Positions 50,616 through 59,259 of a stretch of 64,000 nt of DNA are shown here, one piece after another. The stretch spans positions 1 through 64,000 of the forward strand of contig JAFXQB010000019.1 of NCBI GenBank assembly GCA_017527435.1. Direction: 5' to 3'. Below the pieces are notes generated by a model. That model ran no database searches, was not told where the DNA came from, and saw only the letters and a program-made list of their open reading frames with translations. This stretch comes from Salinivirgaceae bacterium. GTDB lineage: Bacteria; Bacteroidota; Bacteroidia; Bacteroidales; SZUA-534. The position numbers were made by a program, and so were the translations under genes. Numbering within the stretch: position 1 is the first letter of the stretch; every line of letters begins with the position of its first letter.

Positions 50616-50676
50616 TCACCGTTCACTCGCTGGCCTTTGTCAATGGCGTGTTGAGTTTGGTAAGAAACAAGCGATA
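50616..50676 (+). pseudogene. Remnant copy of the hyfI 3' end
   Basis: Translated in frame, this stretch gives VHSLAFVNGVLSLVRNKR and a stop, against VHPLAFVNGVLSLVRGKK and a stop at the real hyfI end (49165-49222). The central 30 bases (from TTTGTCAATGGCG) are identical and the flanks differ at several sites, some of them synonymous. Upstream of it the coding match is lost. It lies 1.4 kb from the true end, beyond the WG-repeat gene. Confidence 0.85.
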
Positions 50677-50766
50677 GTTTTTCTGCTAGTTCTGCTCTTT
50701 GCAAGGCAGTTTTATTCTGGTATCTTGAGCATAAAATGTCAGAAGCAAAAACTAATCACAAATAAT

Positions 50767-50774
50767 TATATTTG
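50767..50774 (+). promoter_or_regulatory. Candidate -7 box of the TlpA-like gene
   Basis: TATATTTG followed by CCG matches TAnnTTTG and lies 16 bases before the ATG. No clear -33 element. Confidence 0.4.
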
Positions 50775-50790
50775 CCGAAAATAGACATTT

Positions 50791-51963
50791 ATGTACAAGA
50801 GACCACTATACATTGCTTTGGCGCTGTGTTTTGCAGCCTGCAATTCGGGGAAAAACGATGCAGACCACCAGTTGTCGGTGTCGGGAACCATTGACGGCGC
50901 CGCTGGCAAATACCTGAAAATCATCGATATGACAAAGCCGGGATTCCTGCCCGACTCAATTCAGATTGGCGATTCGGGGCGATTCGCTTTTAGCCTGAAA
51001 AGCTCTGAACCCAAAGATTTTGTGCTCTATATCGAGCCAGAAAACAATATCCGCGTTTTGCCCAGTCCCGACGAGAATGTAATTATAGCCGCAAATTATC
51101 CCAATGTGGTGGAAACATATTCTGTTGCCGGTTCGCCCGAATCGGAACGGCTGGCCGGACTTCTGCGCAAGCACCATCAGTCGAACTTCGTGCTCGACAC
51201 GCTCAACCAATATTATATGGCGCATCAGCTCGACAGAAAATTTGAGCAGATTCGTGCCGATGTGCGCGCGAAATCCGATTCAGTTTACCGCGCCGACCGC
51301 CAGCTGCACGAGCGGTTCATAGCCGAGCAGCCCGGTTCGCTGGCAAGCTACGTTGCTCTGTCGTCGAAGTTAGGGCTGCGTACCAATCTGTTTAATATTC
51401 AAGACGATTTCAAATATTTTGAGATGGTTGACACTGCGCTGATGAACCACTACGACACCATCGCCATCACCTTGATGCTCAACCGCTATGTGAGTCAGGA
51501 ACGGGCTATGCAGACTATGCGCCCGAAACGCGACGGACAAATCAGCGTTGGCGACACAATGCCCGATATTGCCCTGTCGAACCCTTACGGCGACACCATT
51601 CGAGTATCAAATCTTAAGGCAAAGTATTTGCTGGTCAGCTTCTGGGGCAGTTGGTGCAAGCCGTGCCGAGAGTCTCATCCTGAACTGCGCAAAGTGTTCC
51701 GCACCTACCGTTACCGCGGATTCGACATCTACTCGGTGGCTCTTGAGCGCAGTCTTGATGACTGGAAAAACACCATCCGCGAAGACCGCCTGATTTGGGT
51801 GAACCACGTGAGCGAGCTCAACTATATGGACAGCCGTGTGGCGCGCCAACTTGGTATCGACGCAGTGCCGTTCAACCTGCTCATTGACGCCGACCGCGTT
51901 GTCCTGGCTAAAAACCTGACACCGGCCCAACTCGACGCCAAACTGGCTGAACTGTTAAAATAA
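50791..51963 (+). CDS. TlpA/ResA-like thioredoxin-fold lipoprotein with DUF4369 domain
   Basis: The 390-residue protein has a lipobox LCFAAC near residue 17 and a DUF4369-like N-terminal domain (LSVSGTIDGAAGKYLKIIDM ... GRFAFSLKS). A helical middle and a C-terminal AhpC/TSA-thioredoxin domain follow from about 245, with GDTMPDIALSNPYGD, the redox motif SFWGSWCKPCRESHPEL (CxxC near residue 289) and the cis-Pro region IDAVPFNLLID. It probably reduces or oxidises disulfides of envelope proteins on the periplasmic side. This domain set is very common in Bacteroidota. The lpxH start is eight bases after its stop, so they are co-transcribed. Confidence 0.88.
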   Translation: MYKRPLYIALALCFAACNSGKNDADHQLSVSGTIDGAAGKYLKIIDMTKPGFLPDSIQIGDSGRFAFSLKSSEPKDFVLYIEPENNIRVLPSPDENVIIAANYPNVVETYSVAGSPESERLAGLLRKHHQSNFVLDTLNQYYMAHQLDRKFEQIRADVRAKSDSVYRADRQLHERFIAEQPGSLASYVALSSKLGLRTNLFNIQDDFKYFEMVDTALMNHYDTIAITLMLNRYVSQERAMQTMRPKRDGQISVGDTMPDIALSNPYGDTIRVSNLKAKYLLVSFWGSWCKPCRESHPELRKVFRTYRYRGFDIYSVALERSLDDWKNTIREDRLIWVNHVSELNYMDSRVARQLGIDAVPFNLLIDADRVVLAKNLTPAQLDAKLAELLK

Positions 51964-51971
51964 CGCACAAG

Positions 51972-52721
51972 GTGGGCAAGGTCTATTTTGCATCGGATAT
52001 GCACCTGGGTTACCCCGATTTAAAGCAGGGTGAGTGGCGCGAGCGTTTGTTTGTGAAATGGCTCGATGCCATCAGTGCCGACGCCGATGAACTTTATCTG
52101 GTTGGTGATGTGTTCGATTTCTGGTTTGAATACCGCAATGTGGTGCCCAAGGGCTTTGTGCGCACGTTGGGCAAGCTTGCGCAGATGGTCGAGAGCGGCA
52201 TCAAAGTGCATTTTTTCGCAGGCAACCACGACTCGTGGACCTTCGGCTACCTGCACGATGAGCTTGGATTGACTGTCCACGATGACGCATTTGAGACCGA
52301 GATTTTGGGCAAGCGTTTCTACATCTCGCACGGCGACGGTGTTGGTCCTGGCGATTGGTCGTATAAGTTTATTAAGTGGTTGTTCCATAATAAAATAGTT
52401 AGGTTTTTGTTTGCCAATCTGATTCATCCCGATTTTGGGGTGGGTTTTGGGCACAAGTGGTCTAACTCGAGCCGCTCAAGCCGTGTGCTGGCAAGTTATC
52501 TGGGCGACGATAAAGAGACAATCTGCATCCACTCGAAGGAATTGCTCAAGCATCAGCATTACGACTATATGGTGTACGGCCACCGGCATCTGGTGACGCA
52601 GCGCGAGATAGGCCCCGGCACACAAATGGTGATTTTAGGCGACTGGCTGCACAATTTTTCGTATGGCGTTTTCGACGGACACGATTTCAGAATGATTACA
52701 GGTGTAGATAAAAACCTATAA
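51972..52721 (+). CDS. lpxH: UDP-2,3-diacylglucosamine diphosphatase
   Basis: LpxH cleaves UDP-2,3-diacylglucosamine to lipid X and UMP in lipid A synthesis at the inner membrane. The 249-residue calcineurin-like enzyme has all metal motifs: ASDMHLG near the start, VGDVFDFWFEY, FAGNHDSW, ISHGDG and the final MVYGHRHLV. The start is a GTG at 51972, with MGKVYFASDMHLG the expected N-terminus; no ATG is available there. The gene follows the thioredoxin-fold gene by eight bases. LpxK is encoded 3.4 kb downstream. Confidence 0.92.
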   Translation: MGKVYFASDMHLGYPDLKQGEWRERLFVKWLDAISADADELYLVGDVFDFWFEYRNVVPKGFVRTLGKLAQMVESGIKVHFFAGNHDSWTFGYLHDELGLTVHDDAFETEILGKRFYISHGDGVGPGDWSYKFIKWLFHNKIVRFLFANLIHPDFGVGFGHKWSNSSRSSRVLASYLGDDKETICIHSKELLKHQHYDYMVYGHRHLVTQREIGPGTQMVILGDWLHNFSYGVFDGHDFRMITGVDKNL

Positions 52722-52722
52722 T

Positions 52723-52755
52723 TTTGAATTGCGTAAACTGATTTTAGTAAATTTG
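52723..52755 (+). promoter_or_regulatory. Promoter of the lipoprotein pair at 52.8 kb
   Basis: TTTG (52723-52726), 21 bases, TAAATTTG (52748-52755) fit the Bacteroidota -33/-7 consensus fully. It overlaps the region directly after the lpxH stop. The leader would be about 65 bases. Confidence 0.65.
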
Positions 52756-52826
52756 CAGATAAGGTTCTTTAACGAAACTGAAGTGAAACGAAAAAACAAT
52801 ATTTTAACTATTTAATTATCAGTGAT

Positions 52827-53663
52827 ATGAAAACAAGATTTATGACATTGGCAGCAGCCTTAATGGCAGTCGGCATTATGGCATCGTGCTCAAGCGACAG
52901 CAAGAAAAGCCAACCAAAGAAAAGTATCGAAGAATTGAGCGTTGAAGATGTGATTTTTGATGACGAGTCGCAGACCATCAACTACAAAATTCCATCGCCG
53001 CTCGAGATGTTCATACGTATGAAGAACCGCGACGTGCCATTCAGCCCCGAATTACCAAACAAACCATCAAACGGCATTCGTTATGTTACTCAGTATCAAC
53101 AAGCTGTCAATATGGGCGTTTATGCTTCGGATATGGCTTACTGCTGCATTTTGGGCAACTCGCAAAATGCGCTTGAATATTTCAATCTTGTAAAAAATCT
53201 TTCAATAGAAATCGGCCTTTATGAAGGTATCGACAAAGATTTGGCCGACCGTGTGCTCAACAATCTTTCAGAAACCGATACTCTGTTGAGCGTTACGAGC
53301 GATTCATATCACGATGTTGTAAACTACATTGAAGAACAAGGATTGGTTGATATTCAGTGTCTTGTAGTTGCCGGCGCCTGGATTGAGAGCCTTTATCTCT
53401 GCCTTGAGCCAATGAAACAACAAGACCTTACCGATGAGACGTGCGAACTGATTCGCGACCATCAGATTTTGCTCGAGAACCTGATTGAACTGCTCGATCA
53501 GAACAAGCAGTCGGGTAATGTCGCCAAACTGCTCGATGAATTGAAACTTATACAATCGGTTTACGATGTAACTTATCAGAACAAAAACGAAAAAGTAACA
53601 AAAGCACAGTTTGTGAACATTGTCAACACAGTGGCTGACGTTCGCGCAAGACTGATACAGTAA
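52827..53663 (+). CDS. Lipoprotein of unknown function (helical)
   Basis: The 278-residue protein has a lipobox GIMASC near residue 20 followed by a Lys/Ser-rich linker. The body is mainly helical: YVTQYQQAVNMGVYASDMAYC, ALEYFNLVKNLSIEIGLYEG, LIRDHQILLENLIELLDQNK, NIVNTVADVRARLI. The pattern resembles conserved Bacteroidetes lipoproteins of unknown role that are paired with a second small secreted protein. It has its own good promoter and is 11 bases ahead of the next gene. No enzymatic motifs are seen. Confidence 0.75.
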   Translation: MKTRFMTLAAALMAVGIMASCSSDSKKSQPKKSIEELSVEDVIFDDESQTINYKIPSPLEMFIRMKNRDVPFSPELPNKPSNGIRYVTQYQQAVNMGVYASDMAYCCILGNSQNALEYFNLVKNLSIEIGLYEGIDKDLADRVLNNLSETDTLLSVTSDSYHDVVNYIEEQGLVDIQCLVVAGAWIESLYLCLEPMKQQDLTDETCELIRDHQILLENLIELLDQNKQSGNVAKLLDELKLIQSVYDVTYQNKNEKVTKAQFVNIVNTVADVRARLIQ

Positions 53664-53674
53664 AAATTACTATT

Positions 53675-54286
53675 ATGAAGAAAATGCTATATGCATCGTT
53701 GTTTGTTATGGCGGTTGCGCTTCTTTCAGGTGCTTCGGCCATGGGACAGAACTGCTCAAAGAAGAAACTGGCAAGCAACGAGTTGAAAGGAAAATACGAT
53801 TATCGCGGTCAGTCGATGTTTAAAGAGATTACCTGTGGCGACTCGGCGACATTGAACGTGGTGCTCTACTCGAAGCAGAACTACCGTCTTTTTGTGGCTT
53901 GCGAGCAAAAACTTGGCAATGTCAACTATCAGATATATGTTCCGCGCAAGAAATTTACCCGCGTCGTAAAAGGTGTGAAAGAGAAGACCGTTCAAGTTTA
54001 CAAAAAAGACCCGATGGGATTCTATCTGTATGACAGTAATGGTGAGAAAATACCTGATGGACACGAGATTGTGCAAGATACCATTTGGACTCGTGAAACC
54101 ACTTCTATCAATGATTTGGTATTTGACAGCCGCACAGCGGAACAACCTTATTGGGAAGCTACCCCTGGCAAGACACAGAACATAACTATCCGGGTTCACA
54201 CCGAAAAAGCACCTAAAAAGGTTGATGGTTGCATTGGTGTTTATGTTGGTTGCGAATATTCGAACTCATCGCAGTTCATACGTTAA
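53675..54286 (+). CDS. Conserved exported protein of unknown function
   Basis: The 203-residue protein has a signal peptide MKKMLYASLFVMAVALLSGASAMGQ. The mature part is strand-rich: LKGKYDYRGQSMFKEITCGDSATLNVVLY, YRLFVACEQKLGNVNYQIYVP and a terminal CIGVYVGCEYSNSSQFIR, with paired cysteines that may form disulfides. It is the second gene of an operon with the helical lipoprotein and ends in a strong terminator. A periplasmic or surface location is likely; function not recognised. Confidence 0.72.
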   Translation: MKKMLYASLFVMAVALLSGASAMGQNCSKKKLASNELKGKYDYRGQSMFKEITCGDSATLNVVLYSKQNYRLFVACEQKLGNVNYQIYVPRKKFTRVVKGVKEKTVQVYKKDPMGFYLYDSNGEKIPDGHEIVQDTIWTRETTSINDLVFDSRTAEQPYWEATPGKTQNITIRVHTEKAPKKVDGCIGVYVGCEYSNSSQFIR

Positions 54287-54311
54287 ACCATTTAAAAGAC
54301 AATATTATGGT

Positions 54312-54352
54312 GTGCCAAATCGCGTTTCATTGACCGGTTTGGCACTCTTTTT
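54312..54352 (+). terminator. Terminator of the 52.8-54.3 kb operon
   Basis: GTGCCAAA / TTTGGCAC stem with an 18-base loop, followed by TCTTTTTTT. Confidence 0.8.
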
Positions 54353-54375
54353 TATAATAACTTAAATTATTGAAA

Positions 54376-56136
54376 ATGAAAGATTTTTTCAAGAGCGTGC
54401 TGGCAACATTAGTCGCATTGTTTCTCTATTCGTTTGTGTTCTTTATCCTTTTTGCCGGCATTGCTGGTATGGTTGCCGCTTTTGGTGACAAAACCGCGCC
54501 CGTGAAGCCCAATTCGGTGCTGCATTTAAGTTTCAAATCTGAAATCACCGACCGCGCATCTGGCAACGTAAGCCTGACATCGCTGACAAGCGGACTGCAG
54601 ACGGGCATTGGCTTGAATGACATTCTGGAAAGCATCAGCCGCGCCAAAACCGACGACAACATCAAGTGCATCTTCATCGATAACAGCGACATTAACGCCA
54701 ATCTGGCCACCATTGCTGAAATCCGCGGTGCAGTGGCCGATTTCAAGCAGAGCGGCAAACCCGTTTACGCTTACGCCGACAACTTGTCGCAAGGCATTTA
54801 CTATCTGGCCAGCGTGGCCGACAAAATTGAGTTGAACCCCACTGGCGAGATGCTTCTGAAGGGTTTGCAGGCGCAGGTGATGTTCTACAAGGGCGCGCTC
54901 GACAAGTTGGGCGTTGAAGTGCAGGTTTTCCGTCACGGAAAGTTCAAAAGTGCGGTCGAACCATATATTTTGAGCGGAATGAGCGCCGAAAACCGCATGC
55001 AATATCAGGCAATGCTCGATGCTATGTGGCGCGTCTATCTGCAGAACATTGCCGAATCGCGCGGCATCGACGCTGCACAACTCAACCGTATTGCCGACAG
55101 CGGTTTGTCGCACGACCCGCAGGTTGCCAAGCAGTTTGGACTGATTGATGAAGTTGCTTACCGCGACGATGTGCTGAACGAACTTGCGCAACTGACAGGC
55201 GCTGAAAATATTGATAAACTGAATCTTATATCGATAGGCAGATACGCCAAAGCCAAGCCGTTCGCGTTGCCGTCCGACAACAAAATCGCAGTGGTTTACG
55301 CTTCGGGCGAAATCAACCAGCAGTCGAGCGGTTACGGCGAGCAGGAAATAACCGAGAAACCGTATGTTGAAGCCTTGCGCGAAGTGCGGGCCGACTCGTC
55401 GATAAAAGCCGTTGTGCTTCGTGTGAACTCGCCAGGCGGTTCGGCCCAGGTGAGCGACAACATTTGGCACGAAGTGGAACTCACAAAGCAGGTTAAGCCA
55501 GTTGTGGTTTCGATGGGTGATTATGCGGCTTCGGGTGGTTATTACATCTCATGCCCAGCCAGTTACATCGTGGCCAACGAGTACACTCTGACAGGCTCGA
55601 TTGGCGTTTTCGGTCTGACGCTCAACATCCAAAAACTGATGAGCAACAAGTTGGGAATCAATACCGAAGTGGTGAAAACCAATAAGATGTCCGATTTTGG
55701 GAACGCTTATCGCGCTGTTACGCCTGCCGAGCGTGAGATTCTGCAAAGCAGCGTCGAGAAAATCTACTCAACCTTCGTGAACCGCGTCAGCAATGGCCGC
55801 AACCTGCTGCCCGAGAGTGTTGACAGCATTGGTCAGGGCCGAGTTTGGTGCGGTGTCGATGCGTTGCGTCTGCATCTGATTGACGCTTTTGGCGGCCTGA
55901 CCGATGCCATTTCAATAGCGGCCGAGATGTCGGGAACCGAGAATTATTCGCTTGTCGATTATCCGAAGCAGGAAGAAGGCTTTGAAGCGATGATGAAAAT
56001 GTTGACCGAAGAGATGACTACTCGTAAGATTTCCAGAGAGTTGGGTGAGTTTGCCGAATCGGCCAAGTTTATAAAGAACCTGATTGGCTCGCAGGGCGTT
56101 CAGGCACGAATGGAAAACACCATCGAGATTTATTAG
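54376..56136 (+). CDS. sppA: Signal peptide peptidase SppA, 67K type
   Basis: SppA degrades cleaved signal peptides in the inner membrane. The 586-residue protein has one N-terminal membrane helix (VLATLVALFLYSFVFFILFAGIAGMVAAF) and the two-repeat (67K) form. The catalytic Lys is in FRHGKFKSAVEPY near residue 198 and the catalytic Ser in MGDYAASGGYYIS near residue 387; LRVNSPGGSAQVSD lies between. Its ATG at 54376 was chosen over a TTG two codons upstream. lpxK begins one base after its stop. The joint operon of sppA and lpxK is a frequent arrangement in Bacteroidetes. Confidence 0.93.
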   Translation: MKDFFKSVLATLVALFLYSFVFFILFAGIAGMVAAFGDKTAPVKPNSVLHLSFKSEITDRASGNVSLTSLTSGLQTGIGLNDILESISRAKTDDNIKCIFIDNSDINANLATIAEIRGAVADFKQSGKPVYAYADNLSQGIYYLASVADKIELNPTGEMLLKGLQAQVMFYKGALDKLGVEVQVFRHGKFKSAVEPYILSGMSAENRMQYQAMLDAMWRVYLQNIAESRGIDAAQLNRIADSGLSHDPQVAKQFGLIDEVAYRDDVLNELAQLTGAENIDKLNLISIGRYAKAKPFALPSDNKIAVVYASGEINQQSSGYGEQEITEKPYVEALREVRADSSIKAVVLRVNSPGGSAQVSDNIWHEVELTKQVKPVVVSMGDYAASGGYYISCPASYIVANEYTLTGSIGVFGLTLNIQKLMSNKLGINTEVVKTNKMSDFGNAYRAVTPAEREILQSSVEKIYSTFVNRVSNGRNLLPESVDSIGQGRVWCGVDALRLHLIDAFGGLTDAISIAAEMSGTENYSLVDYPKQEEGFEAMMKMLTEEMTTRKISRELGEFAESAKFIKNLIGSQGVQARMENTIEIY

Positions 56137-56137
56137 A

Positions 56138-57172
56138 ATGAAATATCTGCTGCTGCCTTTCGCGCTCATTTACAGATGCGTGGCCGTTGTCCGCAATAGG
56201 CTTTTCGATTGGGGCATACTCAAATCGAAGGCCTACGGCGTGCCTGTCATCGTAGTGGGTAACATCACGGTTGGCGGCACGGGCAAGACACCACACGTTG
56301 AGTACCTTGTCAGGATGCTTGGCGCGAAACGGCGGGTGGCGGTTGTGAGCCGCGGCTACGGGCGTTCGACGAGCGGATTTGTTGAAGTGCGCCCCGAGTC
56401 GGATGTCAGAAGCGTTGGCGACGAGCCGTTGCAGATAAAACGCAAGTTTCCAGATGTTTTGGTGGCCGTCGATGAAGTGCGAACCCACGCCATCGACCAC
56501 CTTTTGGCCGCTGACGCCGCCGACACATTCATTCTCGACGACGCCTTTCAGCATCGCCATGTGCGTGCAGGGTTGAATATTGTTTTGGTCGATTATAACC
56601 GACCGATTTTCAGCGATTTAATGCTGCCTGCAGGACGGTTGCGCGAGCCGCGTTGTGGCATCAACCGCGCCAATGTTGTATTGGTGACAAAATGCCCCAA
56701 AACTTTGACTGATGCCGAGCGACAAGAATTTAGCCGCAAGTTGAAGTTAAGTTCCGAAGTGCCTGTCTTTTTCACAACTTTCGGTTATGACCAACTTGTC
56801 CCGATAGGCAATTCGCCAGTCAACGCAGAACTTAGCGGTGCCACGGCGGTGGTGGCAACAGGAATCGCCCGTCCCGAGCGGCTTTATCAGCATCTGACCG
56901 ATTCGGGCGCAAAAGTTGTCGGCATCAAATTCCCCGACCATCATTTCTTTACGACCGATGATATAGATAAAGTTGTAACCACCTATCAATCAGTTGAATC
57001 GGATTCAAAAATGGTGGTCGTGACCGAAAAAGACGCAATGCGCCTGACGCCCGAACTGACAGCGCGACTCAGCGGTGTGCCAGTTTATTATCTGCCAATT
57101 CAGGTGGAATTTCTTGCCGATCAGGCTCAATTCGACGAACTCGTGGAACGTTTTTGTATAACATCAATCTAA
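56138..57172 (+). CDS. lpxK: Tetraacyldisaccharide 4'-kinase
   Basis: LpxK phosphorylates the lipid A disaccharide precursor at the 4' position on the inner face of the inner membrane. The 344-residue enzyme has an N-terminal membrane-associating helix (YLLLPFALIYRCVAVVRNRLF), the P-loop VVGNITVGGTGKTP near residue 40, AVVSRGYGRSTSGF, VGDEPLQI and ILDDAFQHRHVRAGLNIVLVD. The start at 56138 was taken because it opens with the conserved N-terminus; an earlier in-frame start would overlap sppA. It lies one base after sppA, so translation is probably coupled. Confidence 0.93.
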   Translation: MKYLLLPFALIYRCVAVVRNRLFDWGILKSKAYGVPVIVVGNITVGGTGKTPHVEYLVRMLGAKRRVAVVSRGYGRSTSGFVEVRPESDVRSVGDEPLQIKRKFPDVLVAVDEVRTHAIDHLLAADAADTFILDDAFQHRHVRAGLNIVLVDYNRPIFSDLMLPAGRLREPRCGINRANVVLVTKCPKTLTDAERQEFSRKLKLSSEVPVFFTTFGYDQLVPIGNSPVNAELSGATAVVATGIARPERLYQHLTDSGAKVVGIKFPDHHFFTTDDIDKVVTTYQSVESDSKMVVVTEKDAMRLTPELTARLSGVPVYYLPIQVEFLADQAQFDELVERFCITSI

Positions 57173-57277
57173 AATCAGCGATAAAAAAGGCCGCGCGGTT
57201 GACAATCTTCGGTGCTTTGTATAAAAAAAAGCGTTCTTATTCCGAAATTGACTATATTCGAAAATAAAATTTTGAAT

Positions 57278-57946
57278 ATGAAAAAGATAGTTATTCTGAT
57301 GGCTGTGTTGCTAAATGCAGCATTCGTCAATTCGCAAGAAAATACGCAGGCCATTTACGGCAAGGCCGTAACAATGGGCGATATGCCAGTGCGTGGTCTG
57401 ACAGTTTCGTCGAAGGTGTTGGGTAGCAAGACTAAAACCGATACAACTGGTTGCTACACACTTGTTTGCGCGGAGAAAGACGTGATAATTTTTAAAGGCG
57501 AATTGTTTAAAACCGTCAAAAAGAAAGTTAAGCCAGGCAATGCAGACAGCGTGAATGCCGAAATGACTTTTCCATTGAGCGAAGCTAACATTGATGTGGC
57601 TATCGGTTATGGCTATATTACTGAAGAAAAACGTACTACAGCTGTTTCGCGTCTGCCGAAAGGCAAAGATTATTGCATCTATACCGATATGATGGCTTTG
57701 TTGAGCGATAACTTTTCAAGTCTCTCTGTCAGTGATGGTTGCGTGACAATTCGCGGCAACGCAACCTTCGACGGTCCGAAATGCGCACTCTTGATTGTTG
57801 ACGGTCATGAAGTGCAGTCGCTTGAATTTGTAACACCGTGCGATGTAAAAGACGTTTCAGTGATAAAAGACGGTGGCGCTGCTATTTACGGCAATCGTGG
57901 TGGCAATGGTGTTGTAATTATCACGCTTAAAAAGGGCGGTGAATAA
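57278..57946 (+). CDS. Plug-only TonB-receptor-like exported protein
   Basis: The 222-residue protein has a signal peptide MKKIVILMAVLLNAAFVNSQ and a carboxypeptidase-regulatory-like domain (AIYGKAVTMGDMPVRGLTV ... TTGCYTLVC). It then has a TonB-receptor plug-like region (SSLSVSDGCVTIRGNATF, ALLIVDGHEVQ, DVKDVSVIKDGGAAIYGNRGGNGVVIITLKKG) and stops with no barrel. The order is that of the first third of SusC-like receptors. Such short proteins exist in Bacteroidota and may interact with TonB or with separate barrels. The ATG at 57278 is the start of the signal peptide. Frame is intact and followed by a terminator, so it is not simply a truncated gene, though decay from a full receptor is possible. 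Confidence 0.8.
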   Translation: MKKIVILMAVLLNAAFVNSQENTQAIYGKAVTMGDMPVRGLTVSSKVLGSKTKTDTTGCYTLVCAEKDVIIFKGELFKTVKKKVKPGNADSVNAEMTFPLSEANIDVAIGYGYITEEKRTTAVSRLPKGKDYCIYTDMMALLSDNFSSLSVSDGCVTIRGNATFDGPKCALLIVDGHEVQSLEFVTPCDVKDVSVIKDGGAAIYGNRGGNGVVIITLKKGGE

Positions 57947-57966
57947 ACAAAATTGGTAATAGATAT

Positions 57967-58000
57967 ATGGCGCACTCGAAACCGAATGCGCCATTTTTTT
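57967..58000. terminator. Terminator between the plug-only gene and clpS
   Basis: ATGGCGCA / TGCGCCAT eight-base-pair stem with a 12-base loop and a T-run on the plus strand; on the minus strand it may also end clpS. Confidence 0.8.
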
Positions 58001-58003
58001 GCT

Positions 58004-58276
58004 TTATTCGATTGAAACAGTTAATTCTCTGTCGGTTAGACTGTTTTTCATCGGTAGCAGCCGCTTGTAGGTGCCCGATTTCACTTCGTAGCGGCCTTTG
58101 TGGTGAACTATGAGCGCACATTGCTCGGCCTGTTCGGGTGTGTGATGACACACATCTATCAGACTTTCAATCACATGGTCGAAAGTGTTGAAGTCGTCAT
58201 TGTAGAGGACAAGGTTTAGACGGTCTTGTTTCTCGGTAAGTTCGTCGGTTTGTCCGTCAAATTGTTCGCGATTCAT
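58004..58276 (-). CDS. clpS: ATP-dependent Clp protease adaptor ClpS
   Basis: ClpS delivers N-degron substrates to ClpAP/ClpCP. The 90-residue protein has the core LVLYNDDFNTFDHVIESL near residue 23 (the N-end-rule pocket NDD-x-T), QCALIVHHKGRYEVKSG and a terminal LTDRELTVSIE. Length is typical. The gene is alone, convergent with the plug-only gene. Its ClpA or ClpC partner is outside this window. Confidence 0.9.
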   Translation of the reverse strand: MNREQFDGQTDELTEKQDRLNLVLYNDDFNTFDHVIESLIDVCHHTPEQAEQCALIVHHKGRYEVKSGTYKRLLPMKNSLTDRELTVSIE

Positions 58277-58413
58277 TGTTTATGTGTTAAATCATGTAAA
58301 TATAGCGGGATTTATTGACGATCGACACTGTTTGTGTATAAAATCCAGGCAACAATAGTGCGCCGCAAAGAAAATTTGCTCGCTTAAAAAGGTGCTTTGG
58401 ACTTGTTCGGAAA

Positions 58414-59148
58414 TTATTTTCCAGCGGTTTTGCGTTTGGTAATCAGGCCGGTGCTGGTGAAATTGCGTTGCCAAATGTTGGCTTCACCCATATAATATAG
58501 GTTGCTACTACCAGACATTGTGATGCCAAGTCGTTTTTTTACGTTGATTGATATTTCGGCGTAGCCTGATCCAATAATGGTGCAATTGTCTGATTGTAAG
58601 TCGAATGCGCTAACTTCTGTTTCGTCGTGGGCTTCAACTGTCAAGTATTCGGTATAGCCGCGAAGTGAAACAGCGCTGTTGTCAAGAACCTTTACAGTGC
58701 TTTTGGTGGCTTTGAATTCGAAATTCAGCCTTGAAGCGCCACCGCAGATGATTTCAATGTCATCAAAGTTTGCAACTTTTTCTGATTGAAGTGTAACCTC
58801 GTTTAGTAGTATAATCTGCTTTAAATCTTTATAAGCTACTGTAACATTGAGCTTCAATGCTTTCTTTACAGAAGGAACAAATACATACAGTGTGCTGTCG
58901 GATACTGAAGTTTTGAAAAGAGAAACCAGGTTCTCTTCTGATTCTATTTTCACACTTTCAGTTGTCTCTTGTGATAAATACAATTCGACAAACCCTTGTA
59001 CGACCACGCGGTTGAATCCGCTGACTTGTCTTACGTCGGTTTTAACTTTTCCGTTTCCTTTGATGCTTTGAGCGTTGGCAATGCCTGTTGTGAAGGCGAG
59101 CGTCAGTGTTAGGGCGCAGATGATGCCAATAAATCTGTTTTTTGCCAT
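58414..59148 (-). CDS. DUF2807 (head GIN domain) exported protein
   Basis: The 244-residue protein has a signal peptide (FIGIICALTLTLAFTTGIANAQ), followed by GNGKVKTDVRQVSGFNRVVVQGFVELYLSQ, which is the characteristic opening of DUF2807 proteins. A beta-solenoid body comes next (IEIICGGASRLNFEFKATKS, CTIIGSGYAEISINVKKRLGITMSGSSNLYYMGE). The domain folds as a right-handed beta-helix; members are abundant in Bacteroidota and of unknown function, probably periplasmic or surface adhesion. The gene stands alone. Confidence 0.87.
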   Translation of the reverse strand: MAKNRFIGIICALTLTLAFTTGIANAQSIKGNGKVKTDVRQVSGFNRVVVQGFVELYLSQETTESVKIESEENLVSLFKTSVSDSTLYVFVPSVKKALKLNVTVAYKDLKQIILLNEVTLQSEKVANFDDIEIICGGASRLNFEFKATKSTVKVLDNSAVSLRGYTEYLTVEAHDETEVSAFDLQSDNCTIIGSGYAEISINVKKRLGITMSGSSNLYYMGEANIWQRNFTSTGLITKRKTAGK

Positions 59149-59259
59149 TGGTTTGGATTTTCAGTCGGCAAATGTCTATAATTTTCAATTAAATGACAAA
59201 CGATTGGCTTATAAATTTGCAGCTTGCGTGTTTAAAATTTCACACGCATTTTGTGGGGG

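Noticed and set aside
49301..50676. Insertion sequence carrying the WG-repeat gene
   Set aside because: No transposase, terminal inverted repeats or short target duplication; the flanking repeat is a copy of the hyfI end and diverged.
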